Origin: Clostridia bacterium
Lineage (GTDB): Bacteria > Bacillota > Clostridia > Monoglobales > Monoglobaceae
Direction of reading: 5' to 3'
Assembly (NCBI GenBank): GCA_017625185.1
Contig: JAGALN010000188.1
Location: 1-10,968 of the forward strand
Length of the DNA stretch: 10,968 nt
A program made the translations under genes and the position numbers. This document shows positions 6,038 to 10,968 of this stretch, piece after piece (position 1 is the first letter of the stretch; each line of letters begins with the position of its first letter). The notes beneath the pieces are model-generated. The model worked only from the letters and a program-made list of their open reading frames with translations. It was not told where the DNA came from and did not search any database.

Positions 6038-7966
6038 ATGTCAATATGGCATGACAAAAATGGAAAAACCTACGCCTCCAAGGGGTCTTCCTCCTGGATC
6101 AAGCACTACGCAGAGCATCTCTTCGCCTCTCTTACCGCCCGGCTGGAGCGGCACCTTGCCGGCACCGAGGGAAAGCACCGGGCAGAGGATGTTTTGCTAG
6201 AGAACAACCTTTCCATGGAGGAGGCTCTGGCCGCCAAGGTGGATAAGGTTCCGGGAATGGGCCTTTCCGAAAAAAACTACACGGCTGCCGAAAAAGAAAA
6301 GCTCGCCAGCCTCTCGGGGAATGCCTTTGCGTCAGGGCTTCCCCTTGCTGCCACGGGCGGAGAGGTCTTCAATGATTACGAAAACAATACCAGTAATATT
6401 CCTTATTCCCACATAGAGGGAAGACATAATAATGTTGCAGTCAAGACTTTCTTGATTAGGTCCTATACCGAAAACACAGTAACCCTGGACTCAACAGAGA
6501 GCATTACCGTCGGGATGCCCTGGCATGTCTTTCTCATGGAGAACGGAGAGCAGAAAAGATATGACGGAAACATCGTCAGCGTTGTCGGGAAAATCGTTAC
6601 CGTTGCAGATGGTGAACTGCCAATCTCCTTTACCCCCTCTGCTACTCCATCTTTTTTAGGGACCTTTATTGTCAACGGCGGCAGCATTGGTTCTCATGAA
6701 GTAACCGATACTGCCGGCGAGTTTTCTTCCCATGTAGAGGGGCGTAGCAACTGGGGCGGCTTGGATGCCCATGCAGAGGGAACCGATACAAAGGCTTATG
6801 GCTGGTCTTCCCATGCAGAAGGCAGAAAAACTTTTGCCGTCGGTGAGATTTCTCATGCCGAAGGCTATGGCGGGACTGCCCAAGGCACCGGTTCCCATGT
6901 TGAGGGTGCATCCTGCAAGGCAAGGGGAATCTATTCTCATGCAGAGGGTTATTATACCGAAGCAAACAACCGATTTGCCCATGCGGAGGGTCAGGAAACT
7001 CATGCCGTCGGCGATGTTTCCCATGCAGAGGGATATAACACGGAAGCAGTTGGTCTCTTTTCTCATAGCGAAGGGAGCGGCACCCATGCTAAAGGGCATC
7101 GTTCCCACGCAGAAGGTGACGGTTCTTGGGCAAATGGTTCCTCCTCTCACGCCGAGGGTTGGCAAACCTATGCCACAGGCGACCACTCTCACGCAGAAGG
7201 GAGCGGTACCCATGCAAGCGGTGACTTTTCCCATGCCGAAGGTCAGGAGACCTATGCGAAAGGGCATCACTCCCACGCAGAAGGGTATATGGCCCATGCA
7301 AACGGTGAACGTTCCCATGCAGAAGGGTATAACACATGCACTGATGGAAACTATGCCCATGCAGAGGGGCATAGCACCCAGGCAAACGGATGGAACTCTC
7401 ATGTGGAAGGATTATACACAATAGCAGCATCGGAAAGCCAACACGTCCAAGGCAAATACAATGCCCCGGACACCGCAAACGTTTATGCGGATATTGTCGG
7501 TAATGGAACGGGGGCTACTGAGTATGAAACGGTGGAATATACCATGTCAGCGGGTACATGGAAGCGAATTTATGTTGGTAACGACGAGATTCGACATGAT
7601 CTCACATGCAGCAGTGGAGTTTTTAGTGATCTAGTATTCTACGATGCAAATGGGGAATTTTTGGGATCTTTGCCTGGTGGCGCTAACCAATTTTATGATT
7701 TTAATGAATTGTATAAGAGGTTTGGGAAAAGAGTTGCTTCATACGAGATTTCAAGCGGTCAGGATTGCACTCTCACCGTAAAAATCACCAAACCCAACCG
7801 TTCCAACGCTTATACCCTGGATTGGAATGGTAATGGTTGGTTTGCCGGAACCGTGGAGGCATCCTCTATTGTTTTGAGGTCTTCCACCGAAGGAAGCACA
7901 AAGAGGTTTATGCTTACCGTTTCCGATGACGGAACGCTGAAAACAGAAGAAATCATTAGCATTTAA
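6038..7966 (+). CDS. Phage tail-fibre-like protein with SHAEG (YadA-head-like) repeats
   Basis: This 642-aa protein is most likely a trimeric fibre that contacts a cell surface. Start is ATG 6038, 7 bases after AAAGGAG; the frame is open further upstream, but that part crosses the promoter of tRNA-Pro. Residues 1-66 are helical; 68-91 (VDKVPGMGLSEKNYTAAEKEKLASL) match a module common in Firmicute phage fibres. A first SHIEG motif near 127 precedes a beta-rich segment (about 134-220). Residues 231-472 are consecutive 14-residue repeats of the form SHAEGxxTxAxGxx, the pattern of YadA-type heads, which build a left-handed trimeric beta roll. Residues 493-587 are an AT-richer inserted domain, and 588-642 (SNAYTLDWNGNGWFAGTVEA) is a typical fibre stem. 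There is no signal peptide, so export would need a phage particle or the downstream holin. It is the first gene of a five-gene cassette, with no other structural phage genes in view. Confidence 0.82.
   Translation: MSIWHDKNGKTYASKGSSSWIKHYAEHLFASLTARLERHLAGTEGKHRAEDVLLENNLSMEEALAAKVDKVPGMGLSEKNYTAAEKEKLASLSGNAFASGLPLAATGGEVFNDYENNTSNIPYSHIEGRHNNVAVKTFLIRSYTENTVTLDSTESITVGMPWHVFLMENGEQKRYDGNIVSVVGKIVTVADGELPISFTPSATPSFLGTFIVNGGSIGSHEVTDTAGEFSSHVEGRSNWGGLDAHAEGTDTKAYGWSSHAEGRKTFAVGEISHAEGYGGTAQGTGSHVEGASCKARGIYSHAEGYYTEANNRFAHAEGQETHAVGDVSHAEGYNTEAVGLFSHSEGSGTHAKGHRSHAEGDGSWANGSSSHAEGWQTYATGDHSHAEGSGTHASGDFSHAEGQETYAKGHHSHAEGYMAHANGERSHAEGYNTCTDGNYAHAEGHSTQANGWNSHVEGLYTIAASESQHVQGKYNAPDTANVYADIVGNGTGATEYETVEYTMSAGTWKRIYVGNDEIRHDLTCSSGVFSDLVFYDANGEFLGSLPGGANQFYDFNELYKRFGKRVASYEISSGQDCTLTVKITKPNRSNAYTLDWNGNGWFAGTVEASSIVLRSSTEGSTKRFMLTVSDDGTLKTEEIISI
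6728..7453 (+). repeat. 42-bp coding tandem repeat array (SHAEG repeats)
   Basis: Around 17-18 units of about 42 bp encode SHAEGxxTxAxGxx. Codons for HAEG vary between units (CATGCAGAG, CACGCAGAAGG, CATGCCGAAGG), so the array is old and selected at protein level, not a recent expansion. One early unit (SHVEGRSNWGGLD) is a residue short. The periodicity produces long open frames in other frames and on the minus strand, which are artefacts. Confidence 0.85.
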
Positions 7967-7984
7967 CATAAGGAGGAAATGAAA

Positions 7985-8284
7985 ATGGGATTTAAGAAAA
8001 ACGATGTGTTGATTGAGCAATTGGGTGTTACTGTCCCCGAGGCGTATGCCCAGATTGAACAGTTGCGTGTTGATTTGGATGGAGCGTGCTCCGTATGTTT
8101 TAAAGTGCAAACTGCAAGAGAAACCATGGACAGACCGGCATTGGAAAACAAATTTGTCCGTTTGACCATTGACAAGAATCTACCGGTGCACAAGCAGGTG
8201 TATGAGTACGCCAAGAGAGAAGTTTTTGCAGACTGGGAAGACGATATCCCGGTTGACTCCGGTTTAGAAGCAGTATCATCATGA
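7985..8284 (+). CDS. Small phage-type protein of unknown function
   Basis: This 99-aa product lies 18 bases after the fibre gene. AGGAGG at 7971-7976 is 8 bases before ATG 7985 and only 2 before an in-frame ATG at 7979, so I chose the second. It begins MGFKKNDVLIEQLGVTVPEA and ends acidic (ADWEDDIPVDSGLEAVSS), with alternating charged and hydrophobic strands in between (KFVRLTIDKNLPVHKQVYEY). There is no signal peptide or membrane segment. Its place between a fibre and a lysis module suggests a fibre assembly partner or tail accessory, but I recognise no named family. A 115-base gap follows before the next gene. Confidence 0.75.
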   Translation: MGFKKNDVLIEQLGVTVPEAYAQIEQLRVDLDGACSVCFKVQTARETMDRPALENKFVRLTIDKNLPVHKQVYEYAKREVFADWEDDIPVDSGLEAVSS

Positions 8285-8337
8285 TTCCCTGCAACAAATT
8301 TCAAACAAGACAAAGTACACTCGGTTAGAGCTTTATG

Positions 8338-8370
8338 ATTTTTCAACCGATGCGGTACCAACTGAAAAAT
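8338..8370 (+). repeat. Inverted repeat between the 99-aa gene and the lysis genes
   Basis: ATTTTTCA (8338-8345) and TGAAAAAT (8363-8370) are perfect 8-bp arms around a 17-base loop containing GGTACC. It lies 18 bases before the SD of the next gene. There is no T-run, so it is not a standard terminator; it may be an RNA processing or attenuation hairpin. Confidence 0.3.
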
Positions 8371-8399
8371 GACATCACAAACTATCCAGGAGGGATTGT

Positions 8400-8666
8400 A
8401 TGAACACCGAACTCTTGATTGCACTCCTTTCCCTTGCCGGGACCCTGCTTGGCTCCCTTTTCGGGATTCTGACCGCCAACCGTCTGACCAACTACCGGCT
8501 GGGGCAGTTGGAGAAAAAGGTAGGCAAACACAACCACTTAATCGAGCGAATGTTCCAGCTCGAGCAGGATGTGGCGGTTCTGGAAAACCGCCAAAAGGTG
8601 TCGGAGCACCGGCTCCGGGACCTGGAACAGGAACAAGAAAGGAGAACTGCACTATGCCAAAAGTAA
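8400..8666 (+). CDS. Phage lysis accessory protein (membrane helix plus coiled coil, XhlA-like layout)
   Basis: This 88-aa protein has a single N-terminal membrane segment (residues 3-25, TELLIALLSLAGTLLGSLFGI) followed by a charged helix with heptad character to the end (RLGQLEKKVGKHNHLIERMF and EQDVAVLENRQKVSEHRLRD). This matches the layout of XhlA-type and related proteins that sit beside holins in Firmicute phages and prophages and help lysis from the membrane. Its exact biochemical role is not established from sequence. ATG 8400 has AGGAGG at 8388-8393, 6 bases upstream. The gene overlaps the holin gene by 13 bases, so the two are probably translationally coupled. A spanin-like or tail-tube-associated role is a less likely alternative. 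Confidence 0.75.
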   Translation: MNTELLIALLSLAGTLLGSLFGILTANRLTNYRLGQLEKKVGKHNHLIERMFQLEQDVAVLENRQKVSEHRLRDLEQEQERRTALCQK

Positions 8667-8935
8667 CAAAAGAAACCATCGCCAGAACCATTGCTCTGGT
8701 CCTGGCACTCATCAATCAAATTCTGGCAGTGGCGGGAAAGGATGCCCTGCCCTTTGCCGAGGACCAGGTTTATCAGCTCATCAGCTTAAGCCTCACTCTG
8801 GTTGCCTCAGGCCTTGCCTGGTGGAAGAACAACAGCTTCACCAGGCCCGCCCTGGCTGCCGACCTGTATTTGAAGCTTTTTCAAAAATGTGAAAAGCGGG
8901 AACGGAAGGAGGCAAAACAATGCGCATCGGTATAA
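8654..8935 (+). CDS. Phage holin (SPP1-type)
   Basis: This 93-aa product has two membrane segments, about residues 9-27 (ARTIALVLALINQILAVAGK) and 39-58 (VYQLISLSLTLVASGLAWWK), joined by a short turn. A basic C-terminal tail follows (KCEKRERKEAKQ). The order KVTKETIARTI, two helices, then WWKNNSFTRPA is typical of SPP1-family holins of Firmicutes. Holins oligomerise in the inner membrane and open holes that release the endolysin. ATG 8654 follows AAAGGAG (8638-8644) by 9 bases. The gene overlaps its neighbours on both sides, 13 bases with the coiled-coil protein and 16 with the amidase, so the three form one tight lysis unit. Confidence 0.9.
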   Translation: MPKVTKETIARTIALVLALINQILAVAGKDALPFAEDQVYQLISLSLTLVASGLAWWKNNSFTRPALAADLYLKLFQKCEKRERKEAKQCASV

Positions 8936-9696
8936 ACTGCGGCCATACCGCCACCGGACCCGGCTCCGGGGCGGTGGGCATTCTGAACGAGAGCCTTGAA
9001 ACCCGGGCGGTAGGCTACGCCCTGATGGAGAAGCTGCGGGGGTTGGGACACACCGTGATTGACTGCACCAATGATTTGGCAAGCTCGGTTTCCTCCAACC
9101 TCTCTCAGATTACGGCTCTGGCAAACGCCCAGAAGTTGGACGCCTTTTACTCCATCCACTTTAACGCCGGGGGCGGCAGAGGGAGCGAGGTTTACACCAT
9201 GGGCGGGGAAGACGTTTTAAACACCGCCCGGATTCTGGAATCTCTATCCCAGCTGGGCTTTCCCAACCGGGGCATCAAGGAGGGCGCCAACCTCTATGTG
9301 ATACGCCGCACCGCCGCACCTGCCGCCCTGATTGAGGTTTGCTTTGTGGATAACGAAGAGGACGCCAGCCTCTACCAACGTCTTGGCCCGGAGCAAATTG
9401 CAGACGCCATCTGCCGGGGCATTACCGGCACAAATCCGGAAGAAAAGGAGGAATTGACCATGACACAGTACCAGGAGCTAAAAGCCGCCATCGACGCCCT
9501 CACCCAAAAGGTGCAGGAGCTGAACACCCCCATGATTTACAACTACATTGACGAAAATATGCCCGAATGGGCAAGAGCGTCGGTGAAAAAAATGGTTGAC
9601 AAAGGAATTCTCAAAGGTGACGAAAATGGTTTGGGATTGACCGAAAGCGACCTTCGGCATATTGTCTGGAACGACCGTGCGGGGCTGTATGACTAA
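8920..9696 (+). CDS. N-acetylmuramoyl-L-alanine amidase endolysin
   Basis: This 258-aa enzyme would cut the bond between N-acetylmuramic acid and L-alanine in peptidoglycan. Residues 1-170 are an Amidase_3 domain: INCGHTATGPGSGAVG holds the first zinc ligand H9, NES gives E24 as the likely second, SIHFNA gives H80, and ALIEVCFVDN gives the catalytic E139, so all key residues are present. There is no signal peptide, as expected for a holin-released enzyme. Residues 181-203 look like a short coiled coil, and 207-258 (NMPEWARASVKKMVDKGILK to NDRAGLYD) resemble the SLH-like wall-binding tail of clostridial phage lysins. The start ATG 8920 has AAGGAGG 7 bases upstream and overlaps the holin stop by 16 bases. 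A second in-frame SD and ATG at 9445-9462 may give a separate C-terminal product. Confidence 0.92.
   Translation: MRIGINCGHTATGPGSGAVGILNESLETRAVGYALMEKLRGLGHTVIDCTNDLASSVSSNLSQITALANAQKLDAFYSIHFNAGGGRGSEVYTMGGEDVLNTARILESLSQLGFPNRGIKEGANLYVIRRTAAPAALIEVCFVDNEEDASLYQRLGPEQIADAICRGITGTNPEEKEELTMTQYQELKAAIDALTQKVQELNTPMIYNYIDENMPEWARASVKKMVDKGILKGDENGLGLTESDLRHIVWNDRAGLYD
9445..9451 (+). promoter_or_regulatory. Internal ribosome binding site in the amidase gene
   Basis: AAGGAGG stands 8 bases before the in-frame ATG at 9460, as strong as any SD in the window. In the long frame it encodes part of EEKEEL, which is also a plausible linker, so coding coincidence is possible. Confidence 0.5.
9460..9696 (+). 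CDS. Possible internally initiated cell-wall-binding fragment of the endolysin
   Basis: In-frame ATG 9460 is codon 181 of the amidase and falls exactly at the domain boundary. Its product would be 78 aa: a short coiled coil (QELKAAIDALTQKVQELN) followed by the SLH-like wall-binding segment ending NDRAGLYD. Some clostridial and enterococcal endolysins are known to make such a fragment from an internal start and assemble it with the full-length enzyme. Here the SD, its spacing and the domain boundary support the same arrangement; the sequence alone cannot show that it is made. Confidence 0.45.
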   Translation: MTQYQELKAAIDALTQKVQELNTPMIYNYIDENMPEWARASVKKMVDKGILKGDENGLGLTESDLRHIVWNDRAGLYD

Positions 9697-9749
9697 AGAA
9701 TAGAAACGCAAAAAAGGACCTCTTATGAGGCATACTGTTAAGGACAGTC

Positions 9750-9782
9750 AAAGGGCAGAAACAATCATGTTTCTGCCCTTTT
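9750..9782 (+). terminator. Terminator of the fibre-lysis cassette
   Basis: Arms 9750-9763 (AAAGGGCAGAAACA) and 9768-9781 pair perfectly over 14 bp around an ATCA loop, ending in TTTT. It lies 53 bases after the amidase stop. Confidence 0.85.
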
Positions 9783-9823
9783 CATATGCAATATAGATTT
9801 TATTTTCTTTGCCAGACCCCGTT

Positions 9824-9893
9824 GCGCTTGCCTAGCCCAAGCGCCACTTCGCCCCCTTCGGGGGCATCAGCAAAAGGGGCGGCCGCCCCTTTT
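9824..9893. repeat. Cluster of three GC-rich hairpins
   Basis: Three perfect hairpins follow one another: GCGCTTG/CAAGCGC (9824-9844), GCCCCC/GGGGGC with a TTC loop (9851-9865), and a 22-bp perfect palindrome centred on GGCC (9872-9893, AAAAGGGGCG and its complement). The last, with flanking A4/T4, could terminate transcription from the kinase gene on the minus strand. GC content jumps well above the flanking sequence, suggesting an intergenic repeat or a structured RNA. Confidence 0.6.
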
Positions 9894-9928
9894 AAGACCC
9901 CGTGTTTTGGGCGAAATTTAGCGTTTTC

Positions 9929-9957
9929 ATTGTAGGGGTGCTGATTGCCGGTGTCAA
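9929..9957 (-). promoter_or_regulatory. Candidate promoter reading into the hairpin cluster
   Basis: Minus strand TTGACA (9957-9952), 17-base spacer, TACAAT (9934-9929). Transcription from about 9922 would pass directly through the three hairpins. No convincing coding region follows. Confidence 0.45.
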
Positions 9958-10053
9958 TCGTCCAGCACTGACCGAGGCGAGAGCCGAGAGGTGCGTCCTC
10001 GACGTCCCGCAAGGACTGTCCTTTCCCGTACACCTGCATAAGGCATCACCATT

Positions 10054-10968
10054 TTATTTTTCTGCCATGGGCAAATTTACCGTAACCCGGGTAAACCTCC
10101 CAAACTCACTTTCTATCTGGATGGTGCCGCCGTGGCTTTCGATAATCTCTTTCGTAATCGAAAGTCCCAGTCCGGTGCCGCCCTTGTCACGACTCCGTGC
10201 CTTGTCCACCCGGTAAAACCGCTCGAACACGTGCTCTAGGTCACTCTTGGGAATACCCTTTCCGCTGTCCTCTACCTTAACATAGACATTGTTATACAGG
10301 GTTCCCGCAAAAATCTGGATCTTGTCCCCTCTTGCACAGTACTTGATGGAATTGGAGATAATATTCTTAATCGCCCGCTCAATCTGGTCAGGGTCAGCGT
10401 AAATCTCCGCAATCTCTGTGGTTCGGTTGTAGGTCAGGGTCAAGCCTTTCTTCTCCGCCTCCACTCGGAACATATCCGACAGGCTCCGGAGCATATCATC
10501 AATGGAGAAGTGAATCTTTTCCGCATCCACCCTCTGCATATCAAACCGGTTGAGAATCAGGAGGTTCTGGACCAGAAGAACCATCTTATCCACTTCGTTT
10601 TCCACCGTCTGCAGGAATCCTACTGCGGTTTTCTTGTCGTCCAGATACCCGTTTAAAAGAGTTTCGGTGTAGGTACGGATGGTGGTCAGGGGGGTCTTCA
10701 GTTCATGGGAAACCTCTGCCACAAACTTCTGTCGTGCCGTTTCCAGATTGAACTGCTCGGTCACGTCCTCAAAGACGCAGATCACACCGGCAATCCGCTC
10801 CTCGTCGATCTTAAAGGGGACCAGATTGGTCTTGATATGGCTCTGGTTCAGCAAAAGCTCCTGCTCCTCTGCCCTGGCACCCTCCAGGTACATGAACTCC
10901 GCCATACAGACATCGGCGCCCAGCTTTCGGAAGAACCGGTCAAACCGCAGCTCCTCCGGCACTTCAAT
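10054..10968 (-). CDS. PAS-containing sensor histidine kinase, WalK-like, C-terminal part
   Basis: The frame is open to the right edge (codons ATT GAA precede the GTG at 10962), so 304 codons are visible and the N-terminus is outside. Counting from that GTG, residues 1-68 are the end of a PAS domain (TNLVPFKIDEERIAGVICVF). The H-box SHELKTPLTT has phospho-accepting H86, and the N-box is IERAIKNIISNSIKYC (about 195-209). G1 is EDSGKGI (231-237), the F-box FERFYRVDKARSR is at 246-258, and G2 is GGTGLGLSIT (261-270). All catalytic boxes are intact. The order PAS, HisKA, HATPase_c fits the WalK/PhoR branch; membrane and HAMP parts would lie upstream. Such kinases control wall metabolism (WalK) or phosphate (PhoR), and the choice cannot be made here. 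The response regulator would be expected outside the window. An internal GTG start is unlikely, since it would cut the PAS domain. Confidence 0.9.
   Translation of the reverse strand: MEVPEELRFDRFFRKLGADVCMAEFMYLEGARAEEQELLLNQSHIKTNLVPFKIDEERIAGVICVFEDVTEQFNLETARQKFVAEVSHELKTPLTTIRTYTETLLNGYLDDKKTAVGFLQTVENEVDKMVLLVQNLLILNRFDMQRVDAEKIHFSIDDMLRSLSDMFRVEAEKKGLTLTYNRTTEIAEIYADPDQIERAIKNIISNSIKYCARGDKIQIFAGTLYNNVYVKVEDSGKGIPKSDLEHVFERFYRVDKARSRDKGGTGLGLSITKEIIESHGGTIQIESEFGRFTRVTVNLPMAEK

Noticed and set aside
6728..7453. CRISPR-like regular repeat spacing
   Set aside because: The units are contiguous, diverged, in frame and encode a known beta-roll pattern; there are no constant repeats with unique spacers.
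6656..7478. Long open frames of 97-248 codons on both strands across the repeat array
   Set aside because: They are produced by the 42-bp periodicity of the SHAEG repeats; products are monotonous, lack an SD and mirror the repeat. The SHAEG frame carries the known motifs.
8268..8374. Short plus-strand frame ending YTRLELYDFSTDAVPTEK
   Set aside because: The peptide looks protein-like and might be a remnant, but there is no ATG, GTG or TTG start with an SD, and it overlaps the end of the 99-aa gene.
8335..8403. 22-codon ORF ending over the start of the 88-aa gene (ATGA overlap)
   Set aside because: No SD upstream, and its last codons are simply the SD of the next gene read in frame.
9800..10039. 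79-codon minus-strand ORF over the hairpin cluster
   Set aside because: It covers perfect palindromes, lacks an SD, and its composition follows the GC-rich repeat. It is more likely a structured or repeat region than a protein.

Overview
The window looks like chromosomal DNA of a spore-forming, low-to-mid GC Firmicute of the class Clostridia. The support is the C-terminus of a sporulation sigma factor of the SigF type, a large secreted protein with N-terminal SLH domains, a WalK-like PAS/histidine kinase, and near-consensus sigma-A promoters (TTGACA, 17-18 bp spacer, TATAAT). Strong AGGAGG-type ribosome binding sites and a clostridial phage-type holin/amidase cassette agree with this. Genus cannot be fixed from the sequence.

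Layout. Bases 1-168 are the end of sigF (+), closed by a hairpin that can terminate both strands. Bases 196-1336 hold a leftward transcription unit with a consensus promoter and a ~125-nt leader containing a perfect palindrome. It encodes an 81-aa conserved-looking protein overlapping a second gene that now appears split by a frameshift into a 123-aa and a ~117-aa piece, the latter with a C-terminal membrane helix. Bases 1417-4742 hold the leftward SLH/S-layer-type gene (1035 aa) with its own promoter, ~125-nt leader and terminator. Directly upstream is a possible 44-aa ORF with its own promoter and SD. Bases 5164-5897 carry two leftward tRNA genes, Trp(CCA) and Pro(TGG), each with its own promoter and terminator. 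Beside tRNA-Trp lie a direct duplicate of its 3' end and an inverted copy of its 3' half, both broken at the T-loop.

Bases 6038-9696 are a compact rightward cassette: a 642-aa fibre-like protein with about 18 SHAEG-type 14-residue repeats, a 99-aa unknown, an 88-aa membrane/coiled-coil protein, a 93-aa holin and a 258-aa amidase endolysin, ending at a strong terminator. No capsid, terminase, portal or integrase gene is visible, so this is a tail-fibre plus lysis module standing alone in the window. The amidase gene contains an in-frame internal SD and ATG that would yield a separate 78-aa cell-wall-binding domain.

Bases 9824-9957 are a GC-rich run of three hairpins behind a good minus-strand promoter, either an intergenic repeat or a small RNA. 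Bases 10054-10968 are the C-terminal part of a sensor kinase (-) that runs off the right edge.

The genes best seen as working together are the fibre, holin and amidase (display or release of a fibre by lysis), and the small protein plus split membrane-anchored partner at the left (an unrecognised two-gene module).
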